Positions 1-6,943 of a stretch of DNA of 64,000 nucleotides are shown piece by piece (the first letter of the stretch is position 1; each line of letters opens with the position of its first letter). This stretch comes from Lichenicola cladoniae (GTDB lineage: Bacteria > Pseudomonadota > Alphaproteobacteria > Acetobacterales > Acetobacteraceae). The notes under the pieces were generated by a model. That model did no database searches and had not been told where the DNA came from. It was given only the letters and a program-made list of their open reading frames with translations. The DNA is taken from assembly GCF_013201075.1 (NCBI RefSeq), contig NZ_CP053708.1, forward strand, positions 2,609,501 through 2,673,500. The letters run 5' to 3'. A program made the translations under genes and the position numbers.

Positions 1-2
1 GA

Positions 3-1295
3 CAGCGGGTGATGATCGCGGCGGCATTGGCCTGCGACCCGAGGGTGCTGATCGCCGACGAGCCGACCACCGGGCTCGACCCGCTGGTCGCGCGGCAGAT
101 CCTGGCACTTCTGGCGCGGCTGCAGGTGTCGCACCGGCTCGGGGTGCTGTTCATCACCCACGACCTGTCGATCGTCGAGGCGCATGCGGACCGGTTATGC
201 GTGCTGTATGCAGGGCGCGCGGTCGAGTGGGGCGCGGCCGGGCGGTTTTTTGCGCATCCGCGCCACCCGTACAGCCAGGCGCTGCTGAAGGCGGTTCCAC
301 GGCTTGGCCAGGCGACGCTGCAGGGTATCCCGGGCACCCTCCCCGATCCGGCCGCGCGACCGCCCGGTTGCCGGTTCGCGCCGCGGTGCGGGCATCGCGG
401 GCCACCCTGCGACGACGCGTTTCCACCGGCGATCGGGGATGAAGACGAGGCGGCGGCCTGCCTGTTCCCGCAACCGGTTCCGGTGCTTGCCGCCGGGCAT
501 GCGCCGGCGCCGGAGATGCGTGCGGATCTGGCGCCGTTGCTGGAGCTGCAGAACGTCAGCGTGAGGTATGCCGGTGCGCCGCCGTCGCTGCAGGACGTTT
601 CGTTGACGCTGCGGCGCGGTGAGTGCCTGGGCATCGTGGGCGAGAGCGGCTCGGGCAAGTCGACGCTGGGGCGGGCGATCCTGCACATGCTGCGGTTCGA
701 GGGACGCATCCTGCTCGACGGACAGGTGGTGGCCGACCTGCCGGTGGTGGATCGGCGCCGGGCGCGGCGGCGCATCCAGGTCGTGTTCCAGGACCCGCGG
801 GAGTCCTTGAACCCACGTTTGCGTATACGCGAAACGCTGGCGGAGCCGTTAAGGCTCGGCGGCATCCGGGATCGCGTGCGGCTCGACCGGGAGGTGGCCG
901 GGCTGCTCGACAAGGTCGGCCTCGATCGCTCGCTGGCGACGCGGTATCCGCACCAGATTTCCGGTGGACAGGCGCAGCGCGTCGCGGTTGCGCGGGCGCT
1001 GGCGGCGCGTCCGGAAATCATCGTGCTGGACGAACCGACCTCGGCGCTCGATGTGTCGACGCAGGCGATGCTGTTGACGCTGCTGCGCGATCTCAGCCGC
1101 AGCGAACATGTGGCCTACGTGATCATCAGCCACGATCTTGCGGCGGTGAGCTGGCTCGCCGATCGGATCGCGGTGCTGAAGCAGGGCCGGATCGTCGAGT
1201 TGGCCGATACGGCTGCGTTGATTGCGGCACCGCGGGACGAGTATAGCGCGGCGCTGATCGCCACGGCGCCGCGTCTGCAGGGAGCGAAACGGTAG
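3..1295 (+). CDS. ABC transporter, tandem ATP-binding protein (oligopeptide/dipeptide importer type), 5'-truncated
   Basis: Couples ATP hydrolysis to import of a peptide-like substrate through an inner-membrane permease that lies outside the window. Two nucleotide-binding domains are fused, like DppD plus DppF. The visible part starts inside the signature of the first domain (QRVMIAAAL), followed by Walker B (LIADEPTTGLD), the switch histidine (ITHD) and a Cys-containing oligopeptide-family C-terminal extension (PGCRFAPRC). The second domain is complete: Walker A GESGSGKST near visible residue 213, Q-loop VFQDP, signature ISGGQAQR, Walker B VLDEPTSALD and IISHD. The first Walker A is cut off by the window edge, so the true start is upstream. 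The frame ends at TAG 1293-1295. The substrate cannot be told from the ATPase alone. Confidence 0.93.
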   Translation, partial: QRVMIAAALACDPRVLIADEPTTGLDPLVARQILALLARLQVSHRLGVLFITHDLSIVEAHADRLCVLYAGRAVEWGAAGRFFAHPRHPYSQALLKAVPRLGQATLQGIPGTLPDPAARPPGCRFAPRCGHRGPPCDDAFPPAIGDEDEAAACLFPQPVPVLAAGHAPAPEMRADLAPLLELQNVSVRYAGAPPSLQDVSLTLRRGECLGIVGESGSGKSTLGRAILHMLRFEGRILLDGQVVADLPVVDRRRARRRIQVVFQDPRESLNPRLRIRETLAEPLRLGGIRDRVRLDREVAGLLDKVGLDRSLATRYPHQISGGQAQRVAVARALAARPEIIVLDEPTSALDVSTQAMLLTLLRDLSRSEHVAYVIISHDLAAVSWLADRIAVLKQGRIVELADTAALIAAPRDEYSAALIATAPRLQGAKR

Positions 1296-1373
1296 GCTTG
1301 CACCGGACCTACGGCGCGTGACTACCGCATTTCTTCGAGGGGAATCCCGACGGGCGGTGGACGCGCTGAAGGC

Positions 1374-2201
1374 TTAGTCGCGATCGGCCGAGAAGGCGAT
1401 CTCGCGCTGTGCCTCCGCTTCCACCAGCCGGCGGCGAAGCGAGTCGACGATCGGCGTATAGGCGCCGCTCCCCAGCACCAGTCGCAAATCGGGTTTGTTG
1501 CTGTCGCACGCCGCAATCATGGCGGCGGCGGTCTTTGCCGCGTCGCCGGTCAGCACGAAACTGCCGGTCTCGATCGCTCGCCGCACCTCGTCTGCCGGCG
1601 TTGCGTCGTATGCATTCATCTTCGGAGCATGAACCAGTCCTGCACGAAAGCCGGTCGCTGTCGGACCGGGTTCGGCGATGATGAAGTCGATTCCGAAAAC
1701 GCCCACTTCTTGCGCCACCGCCTCGACGAAGCCTTCAATACCCCACTTGGTCGCGTGGTAGAGGCTGAAGTAGGGAAACGCCATTTGGCCGCCTGCGGAC
1801 GAGACCTGCATGATCCGGCCGCCTTTCTGTGCACGTAGATGCGGGAGGGATGCGCGGATAAGCTGGATCGAGCCGGTAAGGTTCGTTGCGATCTGCCGGT
1901 CTATGTCAGCGTCCGCCAACTCCTCCGACGCGCCGACAAGGCCATAGCCGGCATTGCTCACGATGACATCGACGCGCCCGAGGCCGCGGAACGCTTCATC
2001 GGTGACGGCGCGGATCGCAGCCACGTCGGTGACGTCAAGCGTCAGGCTGACGAACCTGTCCCCATGTTCGCGTGCCAGATCGTCGTTTGCCTCGGGTCTG
2101 CGCGACGTGCCGGCTACCCTGTCGCCGCGCGCCAGTAGCTGCTGCGCCATCTCCCGCCCCAAGCCCGAGGAAGCGCCTGTGATGAACCAAGTCCGTGCCA
2201 T
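1374..2201 (-). CDS. SDR family NAD(P)-dependent oxidoreductase
   Basis: A 275-residue classical short-chain dehydrogenase/reductase, cytoplasmic, substrate unknown. The start at 2201 gives MARTWFITGASSGLG, placing the Rossmann TGxxxGxG motif at residues 8-15. GGAGG-like spacing to a GCGGAGG ribosome site just upstream supports this start, although the frame is open further 5'. NNAG-type motif appears as SNAGYG, the catalytic serine as QVSSAGG, and the YxxxK pair as YHATK. It is divergent from the LysR gene at 2299 with about 100 bp between starts, which suggests that regulator controls it. The downstream end faces the ABC gene across about 80 bp. Confidence 0.9.
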   Translation of the reverse strand: MARTWFITGASSGLGREMAQQLLARGDRVAGTSRRPEANDDLAREHGDRFVSLTLDVTDVAAIRAVTDEAFRGLGRVDVIVSNAGYGLVGASEELADADIDRQIATNLTGSIQLIRASLPHLRAQKGGRIMQVSSAGGQMAFPYFSLYHATKWGIEGFVEAVAQEVGVFGIDFIIAEPGPTATGFRAGLVHAPKMNAYDATPADEVRRAIETGSFVLTGDAAKTAAAMIAACDSNKPDLRLVLGSGAYTPIVDSLRRRLVEAEAQREIAFSADRD

Positions 2202-2298
2202 GGAAATCCTCCGCTGGTCTGTGCACGGAGACATGGCGGTTTCGGATTGGTGCGATAAGATGGACAAGCTTGACTGACCCAGTGCGGATTTCATACCA

Positions 2299-3213
2299 AT
2301 GGCACGGCCCTCGCTCCGCGATCTTGAAGCCTTCGCCGCGGTCGCGACCCATCGCCACTTCGGACGGGCGGCGGCCATCCTCGGCATCTCCCGCTCCGCG
2401 CTAAGCCACACGTTGATCGGGCTCGAACGCTCGCTTGGGGTCCGGCTGCTTCACCGCACGACACGAAGCGTGTCACCGACCGACGCCGGCGCACAGCTGC
2501 TCGACCGGCTCCACCCGATCCTGCACGATCTCGATAAAGCTCTTGATGGTCTCGCAGTGGCTCGTGGCGAGCCGGCAGGCCGGTTGCGCATCAATGCGAC
2601 GTCACGCGCGGCCCTGCTGCTGCTCGAACGCGTCGTGCCTCGCCTTCTCGCTCGCCACCCGGCGGTGGAACTCGACATCGTCACGGAGGGCCGCCTGGTC
2701 GATATCGTGGCGGAAGGTTTCGACGCCGGGCTGAGACTTCTCGATGCGGTCCCACAGGACATGGTCGCGGTGCCCTTTGGTGGCGACATCCGGTTCGTCG
2801 CGGTCGCGTCACCGGATTATCTCGCCGCCGCGCCGCCGCTGTCGACGCCCGACGATCTTCGCCAGCATCGTTGCATCCGCCAGCGCCTGCCAAGCGGAAA
2901 GAGGTATCGCTGGGAGTTCAGCCTTCATGGCGAGGAACTCACGATCGATGCGCCGGGCGCGCTGACGCTCGACGATGGCGACCTCATGGTAGCGGCGGCG
3001 CAGCAGGGACTTGGGATCGCCTATATCGCCGAACCGTTCGCGGCCGATGCGCTTGAGGCTGGAACGCTCGTGCGCGTGCTCGATGCATGGTGTCCGCCGT
3101 CGCCCGGGCTCGCACTCTACTACCCCGGCAACCGGCACCTGCCGTCGGCGCTGCGCGCTTTTATCGACGTGCTCAAGGGATGTGAGCGAGACGCCGGGTA
3201 TCAGCCCGGCTAA
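2299..3213 (+). CDS. LysR family transcriptional regulator
   Basis: A 304-residue LysR-type DNA-binding protein. The N-terminal winged helix (about residues 3-62) has the usual pattern: LRDLEAF, FGRAAAILGISRSALSHTL as recognition region, then LGVRLLHRTTRSVSPTDAG. The remainder (about 90-295) is a periplasmic-binding-protein-like effector domain. Such proteins usually bind between themselves and a divergent target. Here the neighbour is the SDR gene ending its promoter at 2202, so regulation of that SDR is the natural inference. The effector is unknown. Length is normal for the family and the start ATG follows closely on a divergent promoter region. Confidence 0.92.
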   Translation: MARPSLRDLEAFAAVATHRHFGRAAAILGISRSALSHTLIGLERSLGVRLLHRTTRSVSPTDAGAQLLDRLHPILHDLDKALDGLAVARGEPAGRLRINATSRAALLLLERVVPRLLARHPAVELDIVTEGRLVDIVAEGFDAGLRLLDAVPQDMVAVPFGGDIRFVAVASPDYLAAAPPLSTPDDLRQHRCIRQRLPSGKRYRWEFSLHGEELTIDAPGALTLDDGDLMVAAAQQGLGIAYIAEPFAADALEAGTLVRVLDAWCPPSPGLALYYPGNRHLPSALRAFIDVLKGCERDAGYQPG

Positions 3214-3296
3214 CAGGGGTTGCCGGGATTGGACAGTCGGCGGTGGCGGGCGTGAAGACCGATCCGTTCGCGACGCTCCGTCAGTCGGACGCCCTG

Positions 3297-3635
3297 CTAG
3301 GCTCCGGCATGAAGGAGTGCGGCATCCACCAGGATCATCCCGAGAAAGCCCACCGCCGGGGCGAGATGCGAGAGGCGCTCCCGCATTTTCAGGAGCGTGG
3401 CGAGCGCGGCGAGGATCAGCGCTGCGAGCCCGACGAGCGCGATGTTGCGTGTGGACGGAAGCAACAGCGCCGCCGCGCCCAGGAGTTCCAGACCTGCGGT
3501 CAGCAAACGCCATCCCCTGGGATAGCCCCATCGCCGAAAATCCGCTTCGACGCCGCCGACATCGAAGAGATTGGCCAGGCCGGCACCGGTGAACGCAAGC
3601 ATCGTGATGCCGTTCATGAACAGGGCGATGGTCAT
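3297..3635 (-). CDS. DoxX-like small membrane protein
   Basis: A 112-residue inner-membrane protein with four predicted hydrophobic segments (about residues 3-22, 35-52, 57-75 and 90-108), the size and layout of the DoxX/DUF4345-like group. The start ATG at 3635 overlaps the stop of the SnoaL-like gene as ATGA, so the pair is translationally coupled. No catalytic motif is visible. DoxX-like proteins often accompany redox or detoxification genes in TetR-regulated modules, and this one belongs to such a module. Specific function unknown. Confidence 0.75.
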   Translation of the reverse strand: MTIALFMNGITMLAFTGAGLANLFDVGGVEADFRRWGYPRGWRLLTAGLELLGAAALLLPSTRNIALVGLAALILAALATLLKMRERLSHLAPAVGFLGMILVDAALLHAGA

Positions 3636-4051
3636 TGCGCCGCGCCGCCCGGCATCGGGATCGCGCCCATCTGCTGAAACACGTCCAGGAGGTTGAGTTC
3701 GTCCCAGTGCTCGACGAACCGACCGTTCTCGACCCACCAGATATCGATCGAACGCATGGTGATGTCAGCACCGGACGCCGGCACGCCGACGAATGGCCCG
3801 GTATGGCGAGCGCGATAGGTGAAGCGTCCGACTACGCGGTCGCCGCCGGAGAAAGCATCCTCCACCGTGACGTGGGTGTCGGAGAGGGTTTCGAACCAGT
3901 GCCCCATGAAGGCGACCAGGCCGGCGCGACCGGGTCCTACGCCGGGATTATGTTGCACGTACGCTTCCGAAACGAGCGCGTCGAAGCGGCGGGCGTCGTG
4001 GCTGTTCATGATGTCGGCGAACAGATGGGCCAGATCGACGTGATTGCGCAT
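3632..4051 (-). CDS. SnoaL-like/ester cyclase family protein
   Basis: A 139-residue protein of the SnoaL-like polyketide cyclase (NTF2-fold) group. It has the family-typical N-terminal helix (DIMNSHD, then the YVQHNPG motif), a central [16 protein letters not shown] strand pair and the closing [12 protein letters not shown] segment. These small alpha+beta barrels act as cyclases, isomerases or binding proteins, and the reaction here is not deducible. A clear GGGAGG ribosome site precedes the ATG at 4051. It is the first gene of a two-gene unit with the DoxX-like gene and is divergent from a TetR regulator, with inverted repeats in between. Confidence 0.85.
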   Translation of the reverse strand: MRNHVDLAHLFADIMNSHDARRFDALVSEAYVQHNPGVGPGRAGLVAFMGHWFETLSDTHVTVEDAFSGGDRVVGRFTYRARHTGPFVGVPASGADITMRSIDIWWVENGRFVEHWDELNLLDVFQQMGAIPMPGGAAQ

Positions 4052-4075
4052 GATAGACCTCCCGGGCTAAAAGAT

Positions 4076-4122
4076 GATACATAATCGTATCGTGTCTTTG
4101 ATGTAAGACGGAGTAGTATCGT
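4076..4122. promoter_or_regulatory. Candidate TetR operator between divergent genes
   Basis: The 71-bp gap between the SnoaL-like and TetR genes is AT-rich compared with its surroundings. It holds an inverted repeat GATAC-N6-GTATC (4076-4091) and a second partial copy, AGTATCGTATG (4115-4125), reaching the TetR start. Repeated GTATC half-sites beside a divergent TetR gene are what an autoregulatory operator looks like. Binding is inferred, not shown. Confidence 0.5.
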
Positions 4123-4761
4123 ATGCAAGCCCAAGGTTCCAGAAAGTGGCGGGAGGATGATCCGCGCAGGCTGCGCATGGCGGAAAAACGCTCTGCGATC
4201 CTGCAGGCGGCCCGTCCGATCATGCTGAGGGACGGTCTGGGCGGGACGACGCTCGACCGGGTCGCGGCCGAAGGGGGTCTTTCCAAAATGACCCTCTACC
4301 GGCACTTCCCCAACAAGGAGGCGCTCTTCGAGGGGCTGGTCGCAGCCATGTGTGCATCCATGCGCGACGGCATCGAGAACGCGCCATCGCCGGCACCAGA
4401 CAAGGACGCCGCCGACAGGCTTTCCGAGGAGTTGCACGCCTTCGTCGCGGCGTTGATCGAGCCGGATGCGCTTGCGCTCTATCGCGTGATCGTCGCCGAC
4501 GGCTGGCGTTCTCCCGGGCTCGCGCGTGTCTTCGATCAATCCGGAATGCGCGTTATCCGGTGCCGCATCGCCGCGATCCTTTTAATCGGCGGCATTTCTG
4601 CCAACCAGTCGATGCAGGTTGCCGCCGAGATTGTCGCACTGGCGCTCGGCGATGCGTACCAGCGTGCGGTTCTTGGCATAGCCGAAGAGGGAGACGGCCA
4701 GGCCTTTGCACAGCAGATCGAAGCTGCTGTGAGACATGGCTTCAACCAGGCCGCTATATAA
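4123..4761 (+). CDS. TetR/AcrR family transcriptional regulator
   Basis: A 212-residue repressor-type protein. The N-terminal TetR helix-turn-helix spans about residues 22-68: AILQAARPIML, then TTLDRVAAEGGLSKMTLYRHFPNKEAL, the hallmark of the family. The C-terminal part (about 75-212) is the variable ligand-binding, dimerising domain, with a TetR_C-like end. It is divergent from the SnoaL-like/DoxX-like pair and probably represses it and itself through the GTATC repeats at 4076-4122. Ligand unknown. Confidence 0.92.
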   Translation: MQAQGSRKWREDDPRRLRMAEKRSAILQAARPIMLRDGLGGTTLDRVAAEGGLSKMTLYRHFPNKEALFEGLVAAMCASMRDGIENAPSPAPDKDAADRLSEELHAFVAALIEPDALALYRVIVADGWRSPGLARVFDQSGMRVIRCRIAAILLIGGISANQSMQVAAEIVALALGDAYQRAVLGIAEEGDGQAFAQQIEAAVRHGFNQAAI

Positions 4762-5036
4762 GCTTACCCTTCGGGCAGTTCGAATGCCGGGACGTGCTAG
4801 CTGCGAACGTGCTCGAGCATCTTCGTGATCTGCTCCGGGTCCATCGCGCCTGGCGCTTCTCGTCATCTTTCAGCGCGTTGTCCCGCCGGCGCGACAGATC
4901 CAGGGCGTTCGGCGTTGTAACAGCCGGCTTGCCGGCGCCGATGCACAAACTTCTTGTGCGGTGAGGGACGCAACGATTGTCCGGTCGTCGGGAACGTGCA
5001 TAATATCGTTACCGAAACGGTCTGCGCGAGGCACCA
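4762..5036. other. Intergenic region, no gene seen
   Basis: 275 bp between the TetR gene and the molybdenum hydroxylase operon. Short open frames exist on both strands but none has a plausible start, ribosome site or recognisable product. The promoter of the 5037-10586 operon should lie here; I cannot point to convincing -35/-10 boxes. Confidence 0.5.
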
Positions 5037-6122
5037 ATGCGTCTGCGATCCACTCCTGGTTGCATGGTGGTGTTTGTTGCGTCATTGGCGGCGGCGCACG
5101 CGCAGCCTGCGCCGTTCATGGAGCCGATCGCGGGTATCGTGGCCTCGACGCCGGCAGCCACCGCAACCCGGAATGTCCTCGCCCTGAACAGCGCCATGTT
5201 CGAGCTGTACGGGAGCGCCGGCCGGGTGTTCCAGACGAATATCCGGGCCAATCACCCGATCATCCTGGGCATGTTCTCGACCGATGGCGGCCGGTTCATC
5301 CTCTACCGCCCCGGCAAGGCTCCGCTCGAAGCCCCACCGACCCCGGTCGTCTACCAGGTAATGAAATCGGTCGGCCACAGCACGATGGCGCTCGCCGAGG
5401 CAGTGGCGCCCTACCTCGACAATCCGGCGAACCAGGAATGGCGTGCCGCCCTGCTCGCCTACCGGTCTCGCGTGCAATCGGCGATCGATACGCTGGATCA
5501 GGTCGCGATGCCGGACGGGCAACGCGCGACGGTCAAGGCGATCCTGGCCGCCGATGTCGGCTTCATGGACCAGTGCGTCGAGCGGCGCGCGATCACCACG
5601 CCGGACCTGCAGGCCTTCGCCACGCGGGAAGCGCCCGACCTGAAGAAAGTGGTGGCCTGGGCAGCGGAAACGCAGGTTGCGCACTGGATGGACGTGCTGG
5701 CGGGCTGGAAGACAACGCTCGGGCCGGACTGGAACAAGGCCTATGCGATGAGCAACTCGATCTACGTCACCCGGCAGAACAACGTACTGTTCGGCATACT
5801 CGCCCAGTTCTTTCCACCGGAGGCCGTCAATTCGCGGCTGATGCTGCTGGAGACCATGTCGTTCACCACGACCCCCGACGAGATGCTGGAGGCGCTGACC
5901 CGGATCGTCGCCGACCGATCGGTGGGCGCGCTGTTTTTCAAGAACTACTACCTGATGGATTACGAATTGATGGGCGGCGATGCCCGCGTGGCGATCTCCG
6001 CGGAGACGGCCAGGCGCGGCATGACCACGTTCCTGCCGCCGGTGGTGCCGTTCGGCTCGAACCAGTGGCCGGCCCTGAGCATGGCCGGTCCGGGTGCGGC
6101 GACGCTCGCGGAACTGCCCTGA
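5037..6122 (+). CDS. Exported protein of unknown function, first gene of Mo-hydroxylase operon
   Basis: A 361-residue protein that I do not recognise. Residues 1-22 form a Sec-type signal peptide (positively charged start, hydrophobic core, cleavage expected after AHA), so it is periplasmic or secreted. The mature part is mostly helical in character, without Cys-rich, heme or nucleotide motifs. GAGG six bases before the ATG supports the start. Its TGA shares one base with the ATG of the FAD-subunit gene, and the next two junctions are also overlaps, so it belongs to the same transcript as a molybdenum hydroxylase. A role in supplying or sensing that enzyme's substrate is possible but purely contextual. 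Confidence 0.8.
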   Translation: MRLRSTPGCMVVFVASLAAAHAQPAPFMEPIAGIVASTPAATATRNVLALNSAMFELYGSAGRVFQTNIRANHPIILGMFSTDGGRFILYRPGKAPLEAPPTPVVYQVMKSVGHSTMALAEAVAPYLDNPANQEWRAALLAYRSRVQSAIDTLDQVAMPDGQRATVKAILAADVGFMDQCVERRAITTPDLQAFATREAPDLKKVVAWAAETQVAHWMDVLAGWKTTLGPDWNKAYAMSNSIYVTRQNNVLFGILAQFFPPEAVNSRLMLLETMSFTTTPDEMLEALTRIVADRSVGALFFKNYYLMDYELMGGDARVAISAETARRGMTTFLPPVVPFGSNQWPALSMAGPGAATLAELP

Positions 6123-6943
6123 TGGACCTGCACACGATCCGGACCGTGCTGCGGCCGTCGGCTGTGGAACAGGTCGCCGGCTGGACGCCGGGTCATGCCT
6201 GGCTTGCGGGCGGCACCTGGCTGTTCTCCGAACCGCAGGTCTCGACCGACACGCTGGTCGATCTGCACGGGCTCGGGTGGCCGGCGCTGGAAGCCGACGC
6301 CACCGGCCTGACGATCGCCGCCACCTGCCGGATCGCCGAGATCGCGCACTATGCCGGTCCCGCCGACTGGCGCGCGGTGCCGCTGTTCCGGCAGTGCTGC
6401 GACAGCTTCCTCGCCTCGTTCAAGATCTGGAACGCGGCGACAGTGGGCGGCAACCTGGTGATGTCCTTGCCGGCCGGGCCGATGACGGCACTCGCGGCGG
6501 CGCTGGACGGCGTCTGTGTTGTGTGGCCGCGTGTCGGTGCGCCGCGCATGGTCCCCGTCGTCGATTTCGTTACGGGCGACCACACGAACGTCCTGCAGCC
6601 CGGCGAATTACTACGGAGTGTCCATCTGCCAGCCGCCGCCCTGCGCGCGAGGACGGCGATGCGCCACATGGCTCTGACCAAGCTCGGCCGCTCGGCGGCG
6701 CTGCTGGTCGGGACGCGAAACGAGCAGGACGCCATGGTGCTGACGATTACGGGAAGCACAGACCGGCCGGTGCAGTTGCGATTTCCCGGGGTGCCGGATG
6801 CCGACGGGCTGCGCCAGGCGATGGCGACCATTCCAGAGGCGCGGTGGTTCCAGGACGTGCACGGGTCGGCGCCGTACAAGCGGCACGTCACGCAGTATTT
6901 CGCCGAGGACATTCGGGCCGAACTTGGAGGGCTGGGCGCATGA
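6122..6943 (+). CDS. FAD-binding subunit of molybdenum hydroxylase (xanthine dehydrogenase family)
   Basis: A 273-residue FAD subunit of the CoxM/XdhB type. It passes electrons from the iron-sulfur subunit to its acceptor. The two family FAD-contact motifs are present: LAGGTWLF near residue 31 and the TVGGNLVMSLPAGP segment near residue 108. The C-terminal CO_dh_flav_C-like region ends with YFAEDIRAELG. The same frame is open far upstream, but the coding start is the ATG at 6122, where homology begins and where it overlaps the preceding TGA. Its own TGA overlaps the ATG of the next gene (ATGA, 6940-6943). It partners the fused 2Fe-2S/Mo protein that follows. Confidence 0.9.
   Translation: MDLHTIRTVLRPSAVEQVAGWTPGHAWLAGGTWLFSEPQVSTDTLVDLHGLGWPALEADATGLTIAATCRIAEIAHYAGPADWRAVPLFRQCCDSFLASFKIWNAATVGGNLVMSLPAGPMTALAAALDGVCVVWPRVGAPRMVPVVDFVTGDHTNVLQPGELLRSVHLPAAALRARTAMRHMALTKLGRSAALLVGTRNEQDAMVLTITGSTDRPVQLRFPGVPDADGLRQAMATIPEARWFQDVHGSAPYKRHVTQYFAEDIRAELGGLGA

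Noticed and set aside
4780-4800. tRNA-like T-loop sequence (GTTCGAATGCC)
   Set aside because: No matching acceptor, D or anticodon stems could be built around it.
4961-6121. Extension of the FAD-subunit frame upstream of 6122
   Set aside because: The upstream part is an out-of-frame reading of the exported-protein gene at 5037-6122; FAD-subunit homology starts at 6122.
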